Notes: generated by a model from the sequence alone, not told the origin. Positions 27,131 to 37,395 are shown, numbered from the stretch's first letter. The stretch: 64,000 nucleotides of DNA from Thermincola carboxydiphila (GCA_016841045.1 JAENZX010000012.1:1-64000); one strand, 5' to 3'. Program-made: numbers and translations.

Positions 27131-28039
27131 CTACTCACCAACAACCCGGACTTCCAATGTTAGCTCAATATTGAATTTTTCAAGGACAAGCTGTTTTATA
27201 CGTTCAATGAGGTTAAGTACATCAGAGGCTGCAGCTTCACCGGTGTTGACAATGAAATTTGCATGTTTTTCAGAAACCATGGCCCCACCAACCCTCATTC
27301 CCTTGCCTCCTACTTGTTCAATCAGCCATCCTGCCCACTGTCCAGGAGGATTGGCAAATACGCTTCCGGCATTAGGAAATTCAAGGGGTTGTGACTTCCT
27401 TCGCTTTGCTAAGTTATCCTGGCTTATTTCCCTGATTTGCTCCGGTACACCTCTTGACAAATCAAATTCAGCGCCCAGAACAATCAGTCCCTTATCTTTT
27501 AAATTGCTCTTTCTATATTCAAAACCTATTTCATGGTTGCTCATGGAAAGGATTTGACCATCAGAGCCTAATACTGTCACCTCCCGGACCACGTCGCTCA
27601 TACATTTACCGTGTGCACCGGCATTCATACATATAGCACCGCCTATTGATGCTGGAATTCCTGCCGCAAATTCAAGCCCGCTAAGCCCTTTCTCCGCAGC
27701 CAGCTTAGAGGCAAGGGGCACCAGAGCCCCAGCTTCAGCTTTCAATGAAGTATCATTAATTTCGAGTTTATTGAACTTACTTGATATTTTAAGGACAATA
27801 CCCCGTATACCATTGTCCCTGACCAGTAAATTGGATCCATTACCCACGACTGTGACAGGTATTCCATTCTCTATTGCTAATTCAACACATAGCTTAATAT
27901 CATCAATCCCGGATGGAACCACCATTAAGTCTGCAGGGCCGCCAATTCGCCACGTGGTATGCTTCCTCATAGCTTCTGAATAAGAAACAGTTCCCGTTAT
28001 GCGGCTTTCCAGGAAGTGCCCTACCTCCCGAAGGTCCAT
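27131..28039 (-). CDS. murB: UDP-N-acetylenolpyruvoylglucosamine reductase
   Basis: MurB reduces enolpyruvyl-UDP-GlcNAc to UDP-MurNAc with NADPH and FAD in the cytoplasm. The 302-residue protein has the FAD-binding VVGNGSNLLVRD loop, the AGIPASIGGAICMNAGAHG segment, and the type II (short) MurB ending with NAGSVFANP and the HANFIVN motif. AGAGG lies 6 bp before the ATG. It begins 3 bp after murC, so the two are translationally linked. Its order next to murC and murA is the usual one in Clostridia. Confidence 0.97.
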   Translation of the reverse strand: MDLREVGHFLESRITGTVSYSEAMRKHTTWRIGGPADLMVVPSGIDDIKLCVELAIENGIPVTVVGNGSNLLVRDNGIRGIVLKISSKFNKLEINDTSLKAEAGALVPLASKLAAEKGLSGLEFAAGIPASIGGAICMNAGAHGKCMSDVVREVTVLGSDGQILSMSNHEIGFEYRKSNLKDKGLIVLGAEFDLSRGVPEQIREISQDNLAKRRKSQPLEFPNAGSVFANPPGQWAGWLIEQVGGKGMRVGGAMVSEKHANFIVNTGEAAASDVLNLIERIKQLVLEKFNIELTLEVRVVGE

Positions 28040-28042
28040 AGT

Positions 28043-29422
28043 CTACCTCTCTTTCAGTTTTTCAACAAGCTTCACACCGGCAGTCCATACGTTACCAGCT
28101 CCAAGAGTCATTATAAGGTCCCCCGATTTCGCAGTCTCAACTAAAAAGTCAGTGATTTCATCTAAAGTACGGAAATATTTTACCGTACGCCTTTCAAATT
28201 CTTTTATGGCATCAACTATTAGGCTGGACGAAACGCCTTCTAAGGGCAATTCTCCTGCCGGATAAATTTCATTAATAATAATTATGTCTGCATCAGAGAA
28301 GCATTGACCAAACTCTCTGAATAAAAACTTAGTTCTTGAGTAACGATGGGGTTGAAAGACTGCAATAACCCTGCCGGCATCTGTCTGCCGGGCCGCCCTT
28401 AATGTAGCTTTCACCTCCGTTGGATGATGGGCGTAGTCGTCAACGACATTTATATTATTAACGCTGCCAAGAAGTTGAAATCTACGGCCAACCCCCTGGA
28501 AGCCTTTAAGAACCCCGGCAATGACTTCGAATTCCATACCGGCTACCTTCCCTACAGCTATAGTTGCCAAGGCATTACTTATATTATGCAGGCCAGGTAC
28601 ACCAAGTTCCACCTGACCAATTTTTTCTTCATTGAAATATATATCAGCAAAAGTCCGAAGCCCCCGGGTAAGAATATTTTTCGCAGTATACTGGGCAGGA
28701 TGATTAACACCGTAGGTAATAACTTTTTTGCCGCAGCAGGATGCAATGTCCCGAACATTATCGTCATCCATACACAATACTACGCATCCACCTTCAGGCA
28801 CCTTTTCCACAAATTCCACAAAGGCTTTCTTTATGGCCTCCCTGCTTCCGTAATAATCAAGGTGGTCATCTTCTATATTAGTTATAACTTCTATATAAGG
28901 CGATAGAAGTAAAAAAGAACCGTCACTTTCGTCAGCTTCCGCGATCAGATACTCACCTTTACCAAGCTTGGCATTACCACCAAGTTCAGCCACTTCTCCA
29001 CCTACAACTATTGTGGGGTCAAGGCCGCCCTGTTCAAATACCAGTGCAATCATTGAGCTGGTTGTGGTCTTTCCGTGAGAGCCTGCAACAGCAATACCTT
29101 TCCTTTCCAGCATTAGCCGTGCCAGCAGCTGCCCTCTTCTTATAATTTCTATTCCTTTTTCGCGGGCAGCTATCAGTTCAGGGTTATCATCTCTGATAGC
29201 TGTGGATATAACTACAAGTTTTACGTCATGTCCAATATTTGCACTATCATGTCCGATAAAAACCTGAGCCCCCAAATTTATTAGCCTGGAAGTAGCCTTA
29301 CCCGGATTTAAATCCGAGCCAGTTACCCGATAACCCTGCTGCAGCAGGATAGTAGCCAGCCCACTCATGCCCGAGCCGCCTATCCCAATAAAATGTACTA
29401 TGCTTTCCTCGTTTCCCAACAA
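28043..29422 (-). CDS. murC: UDP-N-acetylmuramate-L-alanine ligase
   Basis: MurC adds L-Ala to UDP-MurNAc. It has the N-terminal Rossmann motif HFIGIGGSGMSGLA, the ATP loop AGSHGKTTTSSMIA, EADESDGSF, and the C-terminal DDYAHHPTEV and QPHRYSRT motifs. The frame is open further upstream (to ATG 29464), but AAGGAG lies 6 bp before TTG 29422 and 9 bp before TTG 29419, directly ahead of the conserved N-terminus, so a TTG start is chosen. Length is about 459 residues, normal for the family. Confidence 0.95.
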   Translation of the reverse strand: MLGNEESIVHFIGIGGSGMSGLATILLQQGYRVTGSDLNPGKATSRLINLGAQVFIGHDSANIGHDVKLVVISTAIRDDNPELIAAREKGIEIIRRGQLLARLMLERKGIAVAGSHGKTTTSSMIALVFEQGGLDPTIVVGGEVAELGGNAKLGKGEYLIAEADESDGSFLLLSPYIEVITNIEDDHLDYYGSREAIKKAFVEFVEKVPEGGCVVLCMDDDNVRDIASCCGKKVITYGVNHPAQYTAKNILTRGLRTFADIYFNEEKIGQVELGVPGLHNISNALATIAVGKVAGMEFEVIAGVLKGFQGVGRRFQLLGSVNNINVVDDYAHHPTEVKATLRAARQTDAGRVIAVFQPHRYSRTKFLFREFGQCFSDADIIIINEIYPAGELPLEGVSSSLIVDAIKEFERRTVKYFRTLDEITDFLVETAKSGDLIMTLGAGNVWTAGVKLVEKLKER

Positions 29423-29548
29423 CGTCAGCTCCTTCCTGTATTGTGCAAAATCATAGCATACCAATTCTTTTGTATACCCATATTATGCAGTTTATCACCT
29501 GTATGTGCCAATCTCCTTAACGAGCCTGTCCATCAATTGCCCAAATTT

Positions 29549-30664
29549 TTAGGTACTGAGGCCGGCTATTAGTTTTAACAAGTGTCTTAAGGCCTCAGGT
29601 CTTCCCATTTGATGGGACTTCGCAGCCATATTGGCCAATCTGGTTTTATCCCGGGATAAGCTGCTTACCTCTTCCCACAGCCGATGTCCCGTTAGATCTC
29701 TATCCTTAATCATAATAGCGGCCCCACCCTTTACCAGAGCCTTTGCATTATACTCTTGATGGTTATTGGCGGCATAAGGATACGGAATGAGAATAGCAGG
29801 CAAACCTCTGACTTCAATTTCTGCAATAGTTGTTGCCCCAGCTCTGCAAACTACCAAATCAGCAACAGCCAATGCTTGAGCCATATTGTACAGGTAAGGT
29901 TTGACGGTAATGTTCCCACTTTTATCAGGGTGTATGCCTCTTGCCCCAAGCTCCTTTAAAGTTTCGTCGTATCCCAACTGACCCGTCACATGAATTAACT
30001 GAAAATTATCATTTGCTGCTGTGTTGGCAATGACTTCCACCATGGCCCTGTTAAGACTACGAGCTCCCTGGCTTCCTCCAACCCCCAGAACAGTAAATTT
30101 ACCCTCTTTTAGGCCAAAAGCTGAAATTCCCCCGGCCTTATCAGCTGAAAGCACTTCATCTCTGACAGGAAGGCCTGTAACAACTATGTCAGCTTTGGGA
30201 GTAAAATACCTAATTGATTCCGGAAAAGTAACAGCGACCTTTGATGCAACGTGAGCCAGGATTTTATTGGTACGGCCTGGTAACGCATTTTGTTCCTGAA
30301 TAAGTGTGGGGATTTTGAGAAGTGCGGCTAACATAACCACCGAAAAGCAAACGTATCCCCCGGTGCCAATAACAACCGTGGGCTTAAACTCTTTCAGTAT
30401 CCTGTAAGCCTCAAGACCTCCCTTACAGGTCTTTGCCAAAGCTTTCATCACACGAAAAACCCGGTGCAGCTTCCTCGGTAGTCCCTCAACAGTTATTGAA
30501 CGAAAATCGAAGCCTTCCCGGGGTACAACATCAGCCTCCAAACCACTGGAATTTCCAACGAAAAGGATCTTAGCCTTTGGATATTGTTGTTTTATTTCAT
30601 TTGCGATAGCTAGGGCGGGATAAATGTGCCCACCCGTACCTCCACCGGTTAACAAAACCCTCAT
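29549..30664 (-). CDS. murG: Lipid II synthase (undecaprenyl-PP-MurNAc-pentapeptide GlcNAc transferase)
   Basis: MurG adds GlcNAc to lipid I at the inner face of the membrane. The 371-residue GT28 protein starts MRVLLTGGGTGGHIYPA, the conserved Gly-rich loop, and contains GTGGYV, GGSQGA and the donor-binding CRAGATTIAE with PYPYAANNHQ. A GGAGG-like site precedes the ATG. It lies between ftsW and murC, the standard dcw order. The gap of about 125 bp before murC shows no obvious terminator. Confidence 0.97.
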   Translation of the reverse strand: MRVLLTGGGTGGHIYPALAIANEIKQQYPKAKILFVGNSSGLEADVVPREGFDFRSITVEGLPRKLHRVFRVMKALAKTCKGGLEAYRILKEFKPTVVIGTGGYVCFSVVMLAALLKIPTLIQEQNALPGRTNKILAHVASKVAVTFPESIRYFTPKADIVVTGLPVRDEVLSADKAGGISAFGLKEGKFTVLGVGGSQGARSLNRAMVEVIANTAANDNFQLIHVTGQLGYDETLKELGARGIHPDKSGNITVKPYLYNMAQALAVADLVVCRAGATTIAEIEVRGLPAILIPYPYAANNHQEYNAKALVKGGAAIMIKDRDLTGHRLWEEVSSLSRDKTRLANMAAKSHQMGRPEALRHLLKLIAGLST

Positions 30665-30714
30665 CTGCTTCCCTCCGTATAGTCCGTCACTACATCCCAG
30701 GAATTAGATTTCCT

Positions 30715-31818
30715 TTACCTTGAGGATACATAGCGCGATATGTTTAGTAACATGCCCACTCCAATGAGTGTGAAAACGAGGGACGAACCGCCAAAACTAA
30801 TTAACGGCAGGGGTATACCGGTAATAGGAAGCGAACCGGTAACAACTCCGATATTTATAACAGCCTGAAGAGCTATCATGGATGTTAGCCCAACTGCCAG
30901 AAGACTTCCGAAGGAGTCTCCGGTACTAAGGGCAATCTTGAATCCCCTCCAGATAAAAACCAAAAACAGCAGTATGACCAGAGTACCACCCAAGAAACCA
31001 AGTTCTTCGCCCAATACAGCAAAGATAAAGTCTGTATGCTGTTCTGGCAGATAAAACCACTTCTGATGGCTCTGACCAAGTCCAAGTCCGAAAAGCCCCC
31101 CCGACCCTAGGGCATATAAAGCCTGTATTATGTGATAGCCAGTTCCGCTGGGATCTTTCCATGGGTCAAGAAAAGCAAGAAAACGGCTCATCCTGTATGG
31201 TTCAAAGAAAATAGCCAACCCAACAGCCGCAACCCCGGCCAGCGCTAAATAAATAAGGTGTTTTCCTCTTGCCCCGGCAGTAAAAAGCATAATGTAAACT
31301 GTTCCCGCAGCTGAAATTGCTGTGCCAAGGTCAGGCTGAAGCAGAATTAAGCCGCACGCCAAAATGAGGATAACCAAGAAGGGAACAATACCTTTGCCGA
31401 AATATTTGAGTCTGTCCCTACGCAGACTAAGACCATAGGCAATAAAAATAACCAGAGAAAGTTTGATTATTTCCGAGGGTTGAAAGCCAAACGAACCCAC
31501 TCCAATCCACCTTCGCGCACCGTTAACATCTTTCCCGATACCAGGAAGTAACACGGCAACTAAGAGAACAAAGGCTGTAATCAAGAACGGAAATGCCCAC
31601 TTCTTATATTTCCAGTAATCAACTTTCATGACAGCAGTCATAGCTATAAGCCCGAGAAGAGCCCAGATAATTTGCTTCTTTAGATAATAAAAGGTGTCAT
31701 CCAATTTGATAAATGCTGATACCTGGCTGGCGCTGTAAACCATAATCACGCCTATACTGAGAAGCATTATGATTGTTCCGAACAATAGGATATCAGGAGA
31801 TTTTTTTCGAGGATACAA
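30715..31818 (-). CDS. ftsW: Peptidoglycan glycosyltransferase FtsW (SEDS family)
   Basis: A polytopic SEDS protein of 367 residues with about ten membrane segments. It has the family markers GARRWIG, LQPDLGTA, DFIFAVLGEE and PLISFGGSS. SEDS proteins polymerise lipid II with a partner class B PBP, here most likely the SpoVD-type PBP of the same operon, so a SpoVE-like sporulation role is also possible. The TTG start follows AGGAGG by 9 bp and lies 6 bp after murD. Confidence 0.95.
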   Translation of the reverse strand: MYPRKKSPDILLFGTIIMLLSIGVIMVYSASQVSAFIKLDDTFYYLKKQIIWALLGLIAMTAVMKVDYWKYKKWAFPFLITAFVLLVAVLLPGIGKDVNGARRWIGVGSFGFQPSEIIKLSLVIFIAYGLSLRRDRLKYFGKGIVPFLVILILACGLILLQPDLGTAISAAGTVYIMLFTAGARGKHLIYLALAGVAAVGLAIFFEPYRMSRFLAFLDPWKDPSGTGYHIIQALYALGSGGLFGLGLGQSHQKWFYLPEQHTDFIFAVLGEELGFLGGTLVILLFLVFIWRGFKIALSTGDSFGSLLAVGLTSMIALQAVINIGVVTGSLPITGIPLPLISFGGSSLVFTLIGVGMLLNISRYVSSR

Positions 31819-31824
31819 AAAGAA

Positions 31825-33201
31825 CTACCTCCTTAGGTTCATTACAACTTCTTTAAAGCGTTCCCCTCTCTCCTCGAAGTCTCTGAACATATCCCAACTG
31901 GCACAGGCAGGTGAAAGTAGAACAATTTCACCCGGTTTAGCCTCCGTGGCGGCGGTCGTTACAGCCTGATCAAAAGTGTCTGCCTCCAGGATGTTGGTGA
32001 ACCCCGTCTCCAAAACTGCGGTTCTTATCTCTTCCCGGCATTCACCCAAAATTACTAGGCAGCGTACCTTTTCTTTTACCTTACGGGCAAACTCTGTAAA
32101 GTCACTTCCTTTGTTGCGCCCGCCGGCTAAAAGCACAATTGGTTTATCATAAGCTTCGAGGGCTTTTATCGAGGCATCAGGGTTGGTGCCTTTGGAATCG
32201 TTAATAAACTCTACCCCATTAATTTCTGCAACAGGTTCAAGGCGGTGAACTACCCCGCGGAATGTTCTCAGTGTTTCTCCGATTACGTCAGCCGCAACCC
32301 CAGCAGCGTAAGCCGCCGCTGTTGCTGCCAGCGCGTTTTCCAGGTTGTGAGCACCTTTAATATAAACTTCCCCTGCCGGGCAAATGATGTCAGTCTTGCC
32401 ATCAAGTTTGACAGTGATTTGCCCGTCCTCGACAAATATTCCTTCTTTTAAGTTATGCTTACGACTAAAAAATATAACTGTCCCTGGGGTTTTTGTTGTT
32501 AGTTCCGCTGCGCCCGGATCATCATAGTTTAAAACAGTAAAATCAGTTGAATTCTGGTTTTCAAAGATTCTGGCTTTTGCAAGTTTGTAATTTTCCATGG
32601 TTTTATGTCTATCAAGGTGATCGGGAGTGATATTAAGTATCAAACTTACTTTTGGCTTGAATTCATCTATGGTTTCAAGCTGAAAACTAGAGACTTCGGC
32701 AACGATAACATCATTAGGTCCATATTTTTCTACTTCAAGAACCAGTGGAAGACCAATATTCCCTCCTACGCAAACCTTCTTGCCACTATTTTTAAATATC
32801 TCTCCAATAAGAGTTGTAGTGGTCGTCTTTCCATTGGTTCCGGTTATTGCAACAATTGGTGAATCTGAAAACCTGTATGCCAGTTCTAATTCGCCATATA
32901 CCGGAATCCCCAGTTCAAAGGCGCGTTCTATCAGTGGAACGGTTAGCGGTACACCGGGACTCACTACCATAAAATCGTAATCACCTGCATCAAATTGAGG
33001 AGTTGTACCTGCTATGATAGTAACTTCAGATGGAATCTCCTGTATTACAGCTCCCAGTTGTTCTTTAGGTTTATTATCTGTCAATACGACGTGTGTGCCC
33101 TTTCCAACCAAAAACTTAGCAACAGCAACACCACTTCGGGCTATACCAACCACCATCGCCCGCTTATCTTTTAAAGCCGTCAATTTATCTTTCTGAACCA
33201 T
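31825..33201 (-). CDS. murD: UDP-N-acetylmuramoylalanine-D-glutamate ligase
   Basis: A cytoplasmic ligase of 458 residues that adds D-Glu. It has the ATP loop AITGTNGKTTTTTLIGEI, EVSSFQLE, NITPDHLDRH and NDSKGTNPDA, followed by the C-terminal LLAGGRNKGSDF. An AGGAAG-type site precedes the ATG. Almost no gap separates it from ftsW, consistent with tight operon coupling. Confidence 0.97.
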   Translation of the reverse strand: MVQKDKLTALKDKRAMVVGIARSGVAVAKFLVGKGTHVVLTDNKPKEQLGAVIQEIPSEVTIIAGTTPQFDAGDYDFMVVSPGVPLTVPLIERAFELGIPVYGELELAYRFSDSPIVAITGTNGKTTTTTLIGEIFKNSGKKVCVGGNIGLPLVLEVEKYGPNDVIVAEVSSFQLETIDEFKPKVSLILNITPDHLDRHKTMENYKLAKARIFENQNSTDFTVLNYDDPGAAELTTKTPGTVIFFSRKHNLKEGIFVEDGQITVKLDGKTDIICPAGEVYIKGAHNLENALAATAAAYAAGVAADVIGETLRTFRGVVHRLEPVAEINGVEFINDSKGTNPDASIKALEAYDKPIVLLAGGRNKGSDFTEFARKVKEKVRCLVILGECREEIRTAVLETGFTNILEADTFDQAVTTAATEAKPGEIVLLSPACASWDMFRDFEERGERFKEVVMNLRR

Positions 33202-33259
33202 ATGAGCCCTACTTCCTCTTATCTATTCTACTACTTATTTTAATCAATAATTGGTAATT

Positions 33260-34231
33260 TTAACCGAGATTGCGCAAGCCAAGTATCCCCAAGAACGCTC
33301 CGGTCAGGGAAACCAGCCAGAACACCCGCACAACTTTTTGTTCCGACCAACCTCCCAATTCAAAATGGTGATGGAGAGGACTCATTCTAAAAACCCGCTT
33401 ACCTGTATATCTAAAAGAGATAACCTGGATAATTACTGATAAAGTTTCAGCCACATAAACAACACCTAAAAATGGCAAAAACAGCTCGGTTTTCGTTACA
33501 ACCGCCAGTATTGCCAACGCCCCGCCAAGAGCAAGAGAACCCGTATCACCCATAAAAACTTTTGCTGGATGGATATTGTATCTTAGAAAACCGATACATC
33601 CCCCTGCCAGGGCTGCAGCAAAAAACGCCGCCCCAGTGACAGGTTTATCCATCATCAGTGCAATCAATACAAAGGCTCCGGTAGATATGGTCATACACCC
33701 TGCAGCAAGACCGTCAAGCCCATCGGTAAGATTGACCGCATTTGCAGTACCAACAATTATGAACGTTGAAAAAATAAGATATAATACTGGCCCCGGATCA
33801 ATAATATAGCCAATAAAAGGAACTATCAGATCGGTACCCCGACCCAAAAGATTAACTGCAATTATAGAAGCCAGGATGGCAACTCCAAACTGTCCGAGAA
33901 TTTTTTGTAAGGCCCTAAGACCAAGAGAACGCTTCAGTACTACCTTTATATAATCATCAATAAAACCAATAATTCCAAAGGCAAGTGTGGTCCCCAAAAC
34001 CAAGTACACTGTACCTGTTTTTGGAGCAAACAGCAGTGTTCCTACCGTACTGCCCACCAAAAACATTACTCCCCCCATAGTCGGTGTTCCGGCCTTCTTA
34101 AGGTGCCGCTCCGGTCCATCACTTCTTATGTACTGTCCAAATTTAAGATTAAACAGCATGGGAATCAATATGGGCCCTATCAACAATGCACAAATAAGAG
34201 CTGCCAGAAAAGCGTAAATTACCCCGTCCAA
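33260..34231 (-). CDS. mraY: Phospho-N-acetylmuramoyl-pentapeptide-transferase
   Basis: MraY makes lipid I from UDP-MurNAc-pentapeptide and undecaprenyl phosphate. The 323-residue polytopic protein has the GTPTMGG and FIDDYIKV motifs, NAVNLTDGLDGLA, FMGDTGSLALGG, and the C-terminal PLHHHFELGGW with the catalytic His cluster. The TTG start at 34231 is chosen because GGGGGAG lies 5 bp upstream. Confidence 0.97.
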   Translation of the reverse strand: MDGVIYAFLAALICALLIGPILIPMLFNLKFGQYIRSDGPERHLKKAGTPTMGGVMFLVGSTVGTLLFAPKTGTVYLVLGTTLAFGIIGFIDDYIKVVLKRSLGLRALQKILGQFGVAILASIIAVNLLGRGTDLIVPFIGYIIDPGPVLYLIFSTFIIVGTANAVNLTDGLDGLAAGCMTISTGAFVLIALMMDKPVTGAAFFAAALAGGCIGFLRYNIHPAKVFMGDTGSLALGGALAILAVVTKTELFLPFLGVVYVAETLSVIIQVISFRYTGKRVFRMSPLHHHFELGGWSEQKVVRVFWLVSLTGAFLGILGLRNLG

Positions 34232-34247
34232 ATCGTCTCCCCCTAAA

Positions 34248-35636
34248 TCAATTCACCATTTCCCGGAGGTGTATAACAACTTCTTCAAGTTTCATTCCCC
34301 GGGACCCTTTGACAAGTATAACATCACCCTGCCTGATTACTTTTGGCAGATATTTTTTTACTTCTCCGATGGAATTAAGGCTTATAACCTCTATGAGAGG
34401 TTGTTCAGCAAAAGTCGCACCAATGGCAATATCCTCTGCCAATTTGCCGACTGTAACTAAAATATCTATTTTTAACTTCGCCGCTTCAACTCCCACTTCC
34501 CTGTGTCCTTCAGCAGAACGCTGGCCCAGCTCATACATGTCGCCGAGGATAGCAACTTTTCTGCCGCCCGAGTCTACATCGGCAAGTATCCTCAGTGCCG
34601 CTATAACTGAAGCGGGATTGGCATTATAGGTATCATCTATGATTGTCAGTGTCTTTTCTTCTATAATCTCCACCCTCATACCTGTTAGGGTGACATTCTC
34701 AAGTCCTGTCTTAATCTCCTCCAGAGACAAACCTGCTTCGAGGCCGACAGCCGCAGCTGCCATAGCATTTAATACATTATGCCTGCCAGGAATCGGTAAA
34801 ATAATGTCAACATTACCAGCGGGTGTTTTCAAATCAAAGGCGGTAGACCTGCCACCCTTGCCTGAACAAATGTTAACAGCCAACAGTGATGCATCACCAC
34901 CTGTCCCGTAGTATATTACTCTTCCCCGACATCGCCCAGCCTGTCCCCGTACATATTGGTCATCCCCGTTTAACACCGCATACCCATTCGGCCCCATATG
35001 GTCGAGGATTTCTCCCTTTGCCCGTGCGATATTTGATACAGAACCAAGTCTTTCAAGATGAGTTTCCCCAATGTTTGTTATAACCGCGCCATCAGGCTTA
35101 GCTATGCCGGCCAGGAGATCAATCTCCCCCAGACCTCTCATACCCATTTCTAAAACTGCTGCCCCAAAAGTATTATCCAGTTTAAGCAAAGTAAGAGGCA
35201 GTCCGATATGATTATTAAAATTCCCTTTAGTCTTAAGAGTCCGGAATCTCTGCTCCAAAACAGAAGAAATTAAGTCTTTAGTTGTAGTTTTTCCGTTACT
35301 TCCGGTGACACCAATAATCAACCCTGTAAACTGCTGCCGGTTGTAACGAGCCAGTTCCTGAAGGGCCGCCAGGGTATCAGCGACTACAATTACCGCTCCC
35401 GACCACGGACCTGTATCCACCCGTCGATTGACAACCAGCCCCCCCGCTCCGCCTGCTATTGCCTTATCTATAAAGTCATGGGCATCAAACTTTTCACCAA
35501 CAAGGGCAAAAAACAGGTCCCCCTCATTAATCTGCCTGGTATCAGTAGAAACACTGGCAAAAGCCATTTCAGTATTACCTTGAACCAGTTCTCCTGATAC
35601 TGCCTTCGCTATCTCCCCCGCACTAAAACTAATCAT
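34248..35636 (-). CDS. murF: UDP-MurNAc-tripeptide D-alanyl-D-alanine ligase
   Basis: MurF completes the pentapeptide by adding D-Ala-D-Ala. The 462-residue protein has the Mur N-terminal domain (SVSTDTRQINEGDLFFAL), the ATP loop GVTGSNGKTTTKDLI, NIGETHLERLGS, and DDTYNANPASV in the C-terminal domain. AGAGGTG precedes the ATG. It lies 16 bp upstream of mraY. About 265 bp separate it from murE, and that gap holds a repeat element. Confidence 0.97.
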   Translation of the reverse strand: MISFSAGEIAKAVSGELVQGNTEMAFASVSTDTRQINEGDLFFALVGEKFDAHDFIDKAIAGGAGGLVVNRRVDTGPWSGAVIVVADTLAALQELARYNRQQFTGLIIGVTGSNGKTTTKDLISSVLEQRFRTLKTKGNFNNHIGLPLTLLKLDNTFGAAVLEMGMRGLGEIDLLAGIAKPDGAVITNIGETHLERLGSVSNIARAKGEILDHMGPNGYAVLNGDDQYVRGQAGRCRGRVIYYGTGGDASLLAVNICSGKGGRSTAFDLKTPAGNVDIILPIPGRHNVLNAMAAAAVGLEAGLSLEEIKTGLENVTLTGMRVEIIEEKTLTIIDDTYNANPASVIAALRILADVDSGGRKVAILGDMYELGQRSAEGHREVGVEAAKLKIDILVTVGKLAEDIAIGATFAEQPLIEVISLNSIGEVKKYLPKVIRQGDVILVKGSRGMKLEEVVIHLREMVN

Positions 35637-35679
35637 ATATCACACCTCTGGGTAAGTTTTAAAAAAAAGAAGAAAACCA

Positions 35680-35855
35680 AACCACAGAGTACACAGAGTA
35701 CACAGAGAAAACAAAGTAATTTAATATAGTCAGTACCTTTTTTTTTAATTTATTCAGTAAATTAATTACTATTTAAAGAACAACACAAATAGTCTGGTGC
35801 TAAAAATACCAAAATTTAATTTTCTTTCTCTGTGCCCTCTGTGATCTCTGTGGTT
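35680..35855. repeat. CACAGAG-heptad inverted element, copy 1 (murE-murF gap)
   Basis: The left arm (35681-35710) has three CACAGAG heptads separated by 2 nt, and the right arm (35824-35854) has three CTCTGTG heptads with the same spacing. The arms pair perfectly at the heptads, while the 2-nt spacers (TA, TA against AT, GG) do not. The AT-rich centre of about 110 bp has no ORF. It lies inside the dcw operon between murE and murF. Related, more degraded copies lie at 54578-54643 and 59135-59192. Confidence 0.85.
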
Positions 35856-35901
35856 AGTTTTTTATTTTTTCATTTTAGTTGGCGCTTTCAAATAATTACT
35901 G

Positions 35902-37395
35902 CTAGTCGCCGTTTTTGAGCATTTTTAGCGCTTTACTGGCTTCTTCACGGTCGTCGAAGTGATTCACTTTGTCACCAATAATCTGGTAAGTTTCATGGCC
36001 TTTACCCGCAATAAGAACAACATCCCCCGGCTGGGCCATTTTTACTGCATAAGCGATTGCTTCCCTGCGTTCGGGAATTACGCTGTATTTTGAGCGGTCT
36101 ACAGCCTTCCTTACTCCCTCTTCTATTTGGGACAGAATAAACAGCGGCTCCTCAGTTCTGGGATTATCAGAGGTAAGAATAGAAAAATCGCTAAGCCGCC
36201 CCGATATTTCTCCCATTATGGGCCTTTTAGTCCTGTCCCGGTCCCCGCCGCACCCGAATAGTGTTATAACCCTGCCTCCGGTAAACTCCTTTGCGGCCTT
36301 TATTATGTTTTCCAGCCCATCTGGAGTGTGGGCATAATCCACCAGAACCGTAAAAGCCTGGCCTTCGTTCACCGGTTCAAGCCTTCCGGGAACACCTTTG
36401 ACAGCCTCTAATGCATTTTTGATATCATATGGTGAAACTCCCTCTGCCAATCCAATAGATACGGCAGCCAGTGCATTGTATACATTAAAGAGTCCTGTTA
36501 GGTGGAGTTCAAGAAACAGCTCATGTTCAGGAGTCTGAACATTAAAGCTCACTCCGTTTCCCTTCAGATTAATGTTTGAGGCCTGTACGTCACAGTCATT
36601 ATTTATGCCGTATGTCAATATTTTTCCGGCAGCAACCCTGATAATTGCATCTGAGCTGGGATCATCAGCATTTATTATACTATATTTTACCTTCTTTTTT
36701 AGTGCAGAGTTATTCAGATTTGAAAACAGTTTAGTTTTAGCCGCCAGGTAATTTTCCATGGTATTATGAAAATCAAGATGATCCTGTGTTATATTTGTAA
36801 AAACAGCCGTATCAAATTCCACACCGGCAACCCGGTCCAGCTCCAGGGCGTGAGAAGATACTTCCATCACAACATGGGTTACTTTTTCTTCAGCCATTTC
36901 TTTTAGGAGCAATTGAAGGTCAAGGGATTCTGGGGTAGTGTTTTTTACCGGATAAACCCGATCCCCTATTTTATTCACAATGGTTCCTATTAACCCCACC
37001 TTACCGCCATGTTCTATTAAAATCTGTTCTGCCAGATATGTTGTGGTGGTTTTACCATTGGTTCCGGTAATCCCAATCATAGTTAACTTGCGCGACGGGT
37101 GATCTGCAAAAGTGCTGCCCATAAGTGCCAGGGCTTTTCTTGTATTAGGAGTCAGGATAAGGGGTGTCCCCTCTGGTACGCTAATAAGCCTCTGGGCCAC
37201 AATGGCAGAAGCACCTTTTGCTAAAGCAGCATCTACAAAATCATGTCCATCAGACTTAAACCCTTCAATACAGATAAATAGAAAACCTGGCTCCACCTTC
37301 CTGGAATCGTAAGCGATTCCCTTTATTTCGGTACCAAGGTCACCGCTTTTTTCTGTCACCTGGATGTCTCTTATCAGATCACTTAAAGTTCTCAT
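35902..37395 (-). CDS. murE: UDP-MurNAc-L-Ala-D-Glu ligase adding the third residue (probably meso-DAP)
   Basis: MurE adds the diamino acid to the stem peptide. It has GITGTNGKTTTTYLAEQI, the MEVSSHALELDRV segment, NITQDHLDFH, DYAHTPDGLEN and a C-terminal TSDNPRTEEP. The DNPR motif is the signature of meso-diaminopimelate-specific enzymes. An ATG at 37407 overlaps the Shine-Dalgarno sequence, so ATG 37395, 5 bp after GGAGG, is chosen; this gives 497 residues. Confidence 0.96.
   Translation of the reverse strand: MRTLSDLIRDIQVTEKSGDLGTEIKGIAYDSRKVEPGFLFICIEGFKSDGHDFVDAALAKGASAIVAQRLISVPEGTPLILTPNTRKALALMGSTFADHPSRKLTMIGITGTNGKTTTTYLAEQILIEHGGKVGLIGTIVNKIGDRVYPVKNTTPESLDLQLLLKEMAEEKVTHVVMEVSSHALELDRVAGVEFDTAVFTNITQDHLDFHNTMENYLAAKTKLFSNLNNSALKKKVKYSIINADDPSSDAIIRVAAGKILTYGINNDCDVQASNINLKGNGVSFNVQTPEHELFLELHLTGLFNVYNALAAVSIGLAEGVSPYDIKNALEAVKGVPGRLEPVNEGQAFTVLVDYAHTPDGLENIIKAAKEFTGGRVITLFGCGGDRDRTKRPIMGEISGRLSDFSILTSDNPRTEEPLFILSQIEEGVRKAVDRSKYSVIPERREAIAYAVKMAQPGDVVLIAGKGHETYQIIGDKVNHFDDREEASKALKMLKNGD

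Noticed and set aside
26997-27557. A plus-strand frame of 186 codons over murA and murB.
   Set aside because: It is antisense to well-conserved coding sequence; the product is Ser/Pro/Leu-rich without recognisable motifs.
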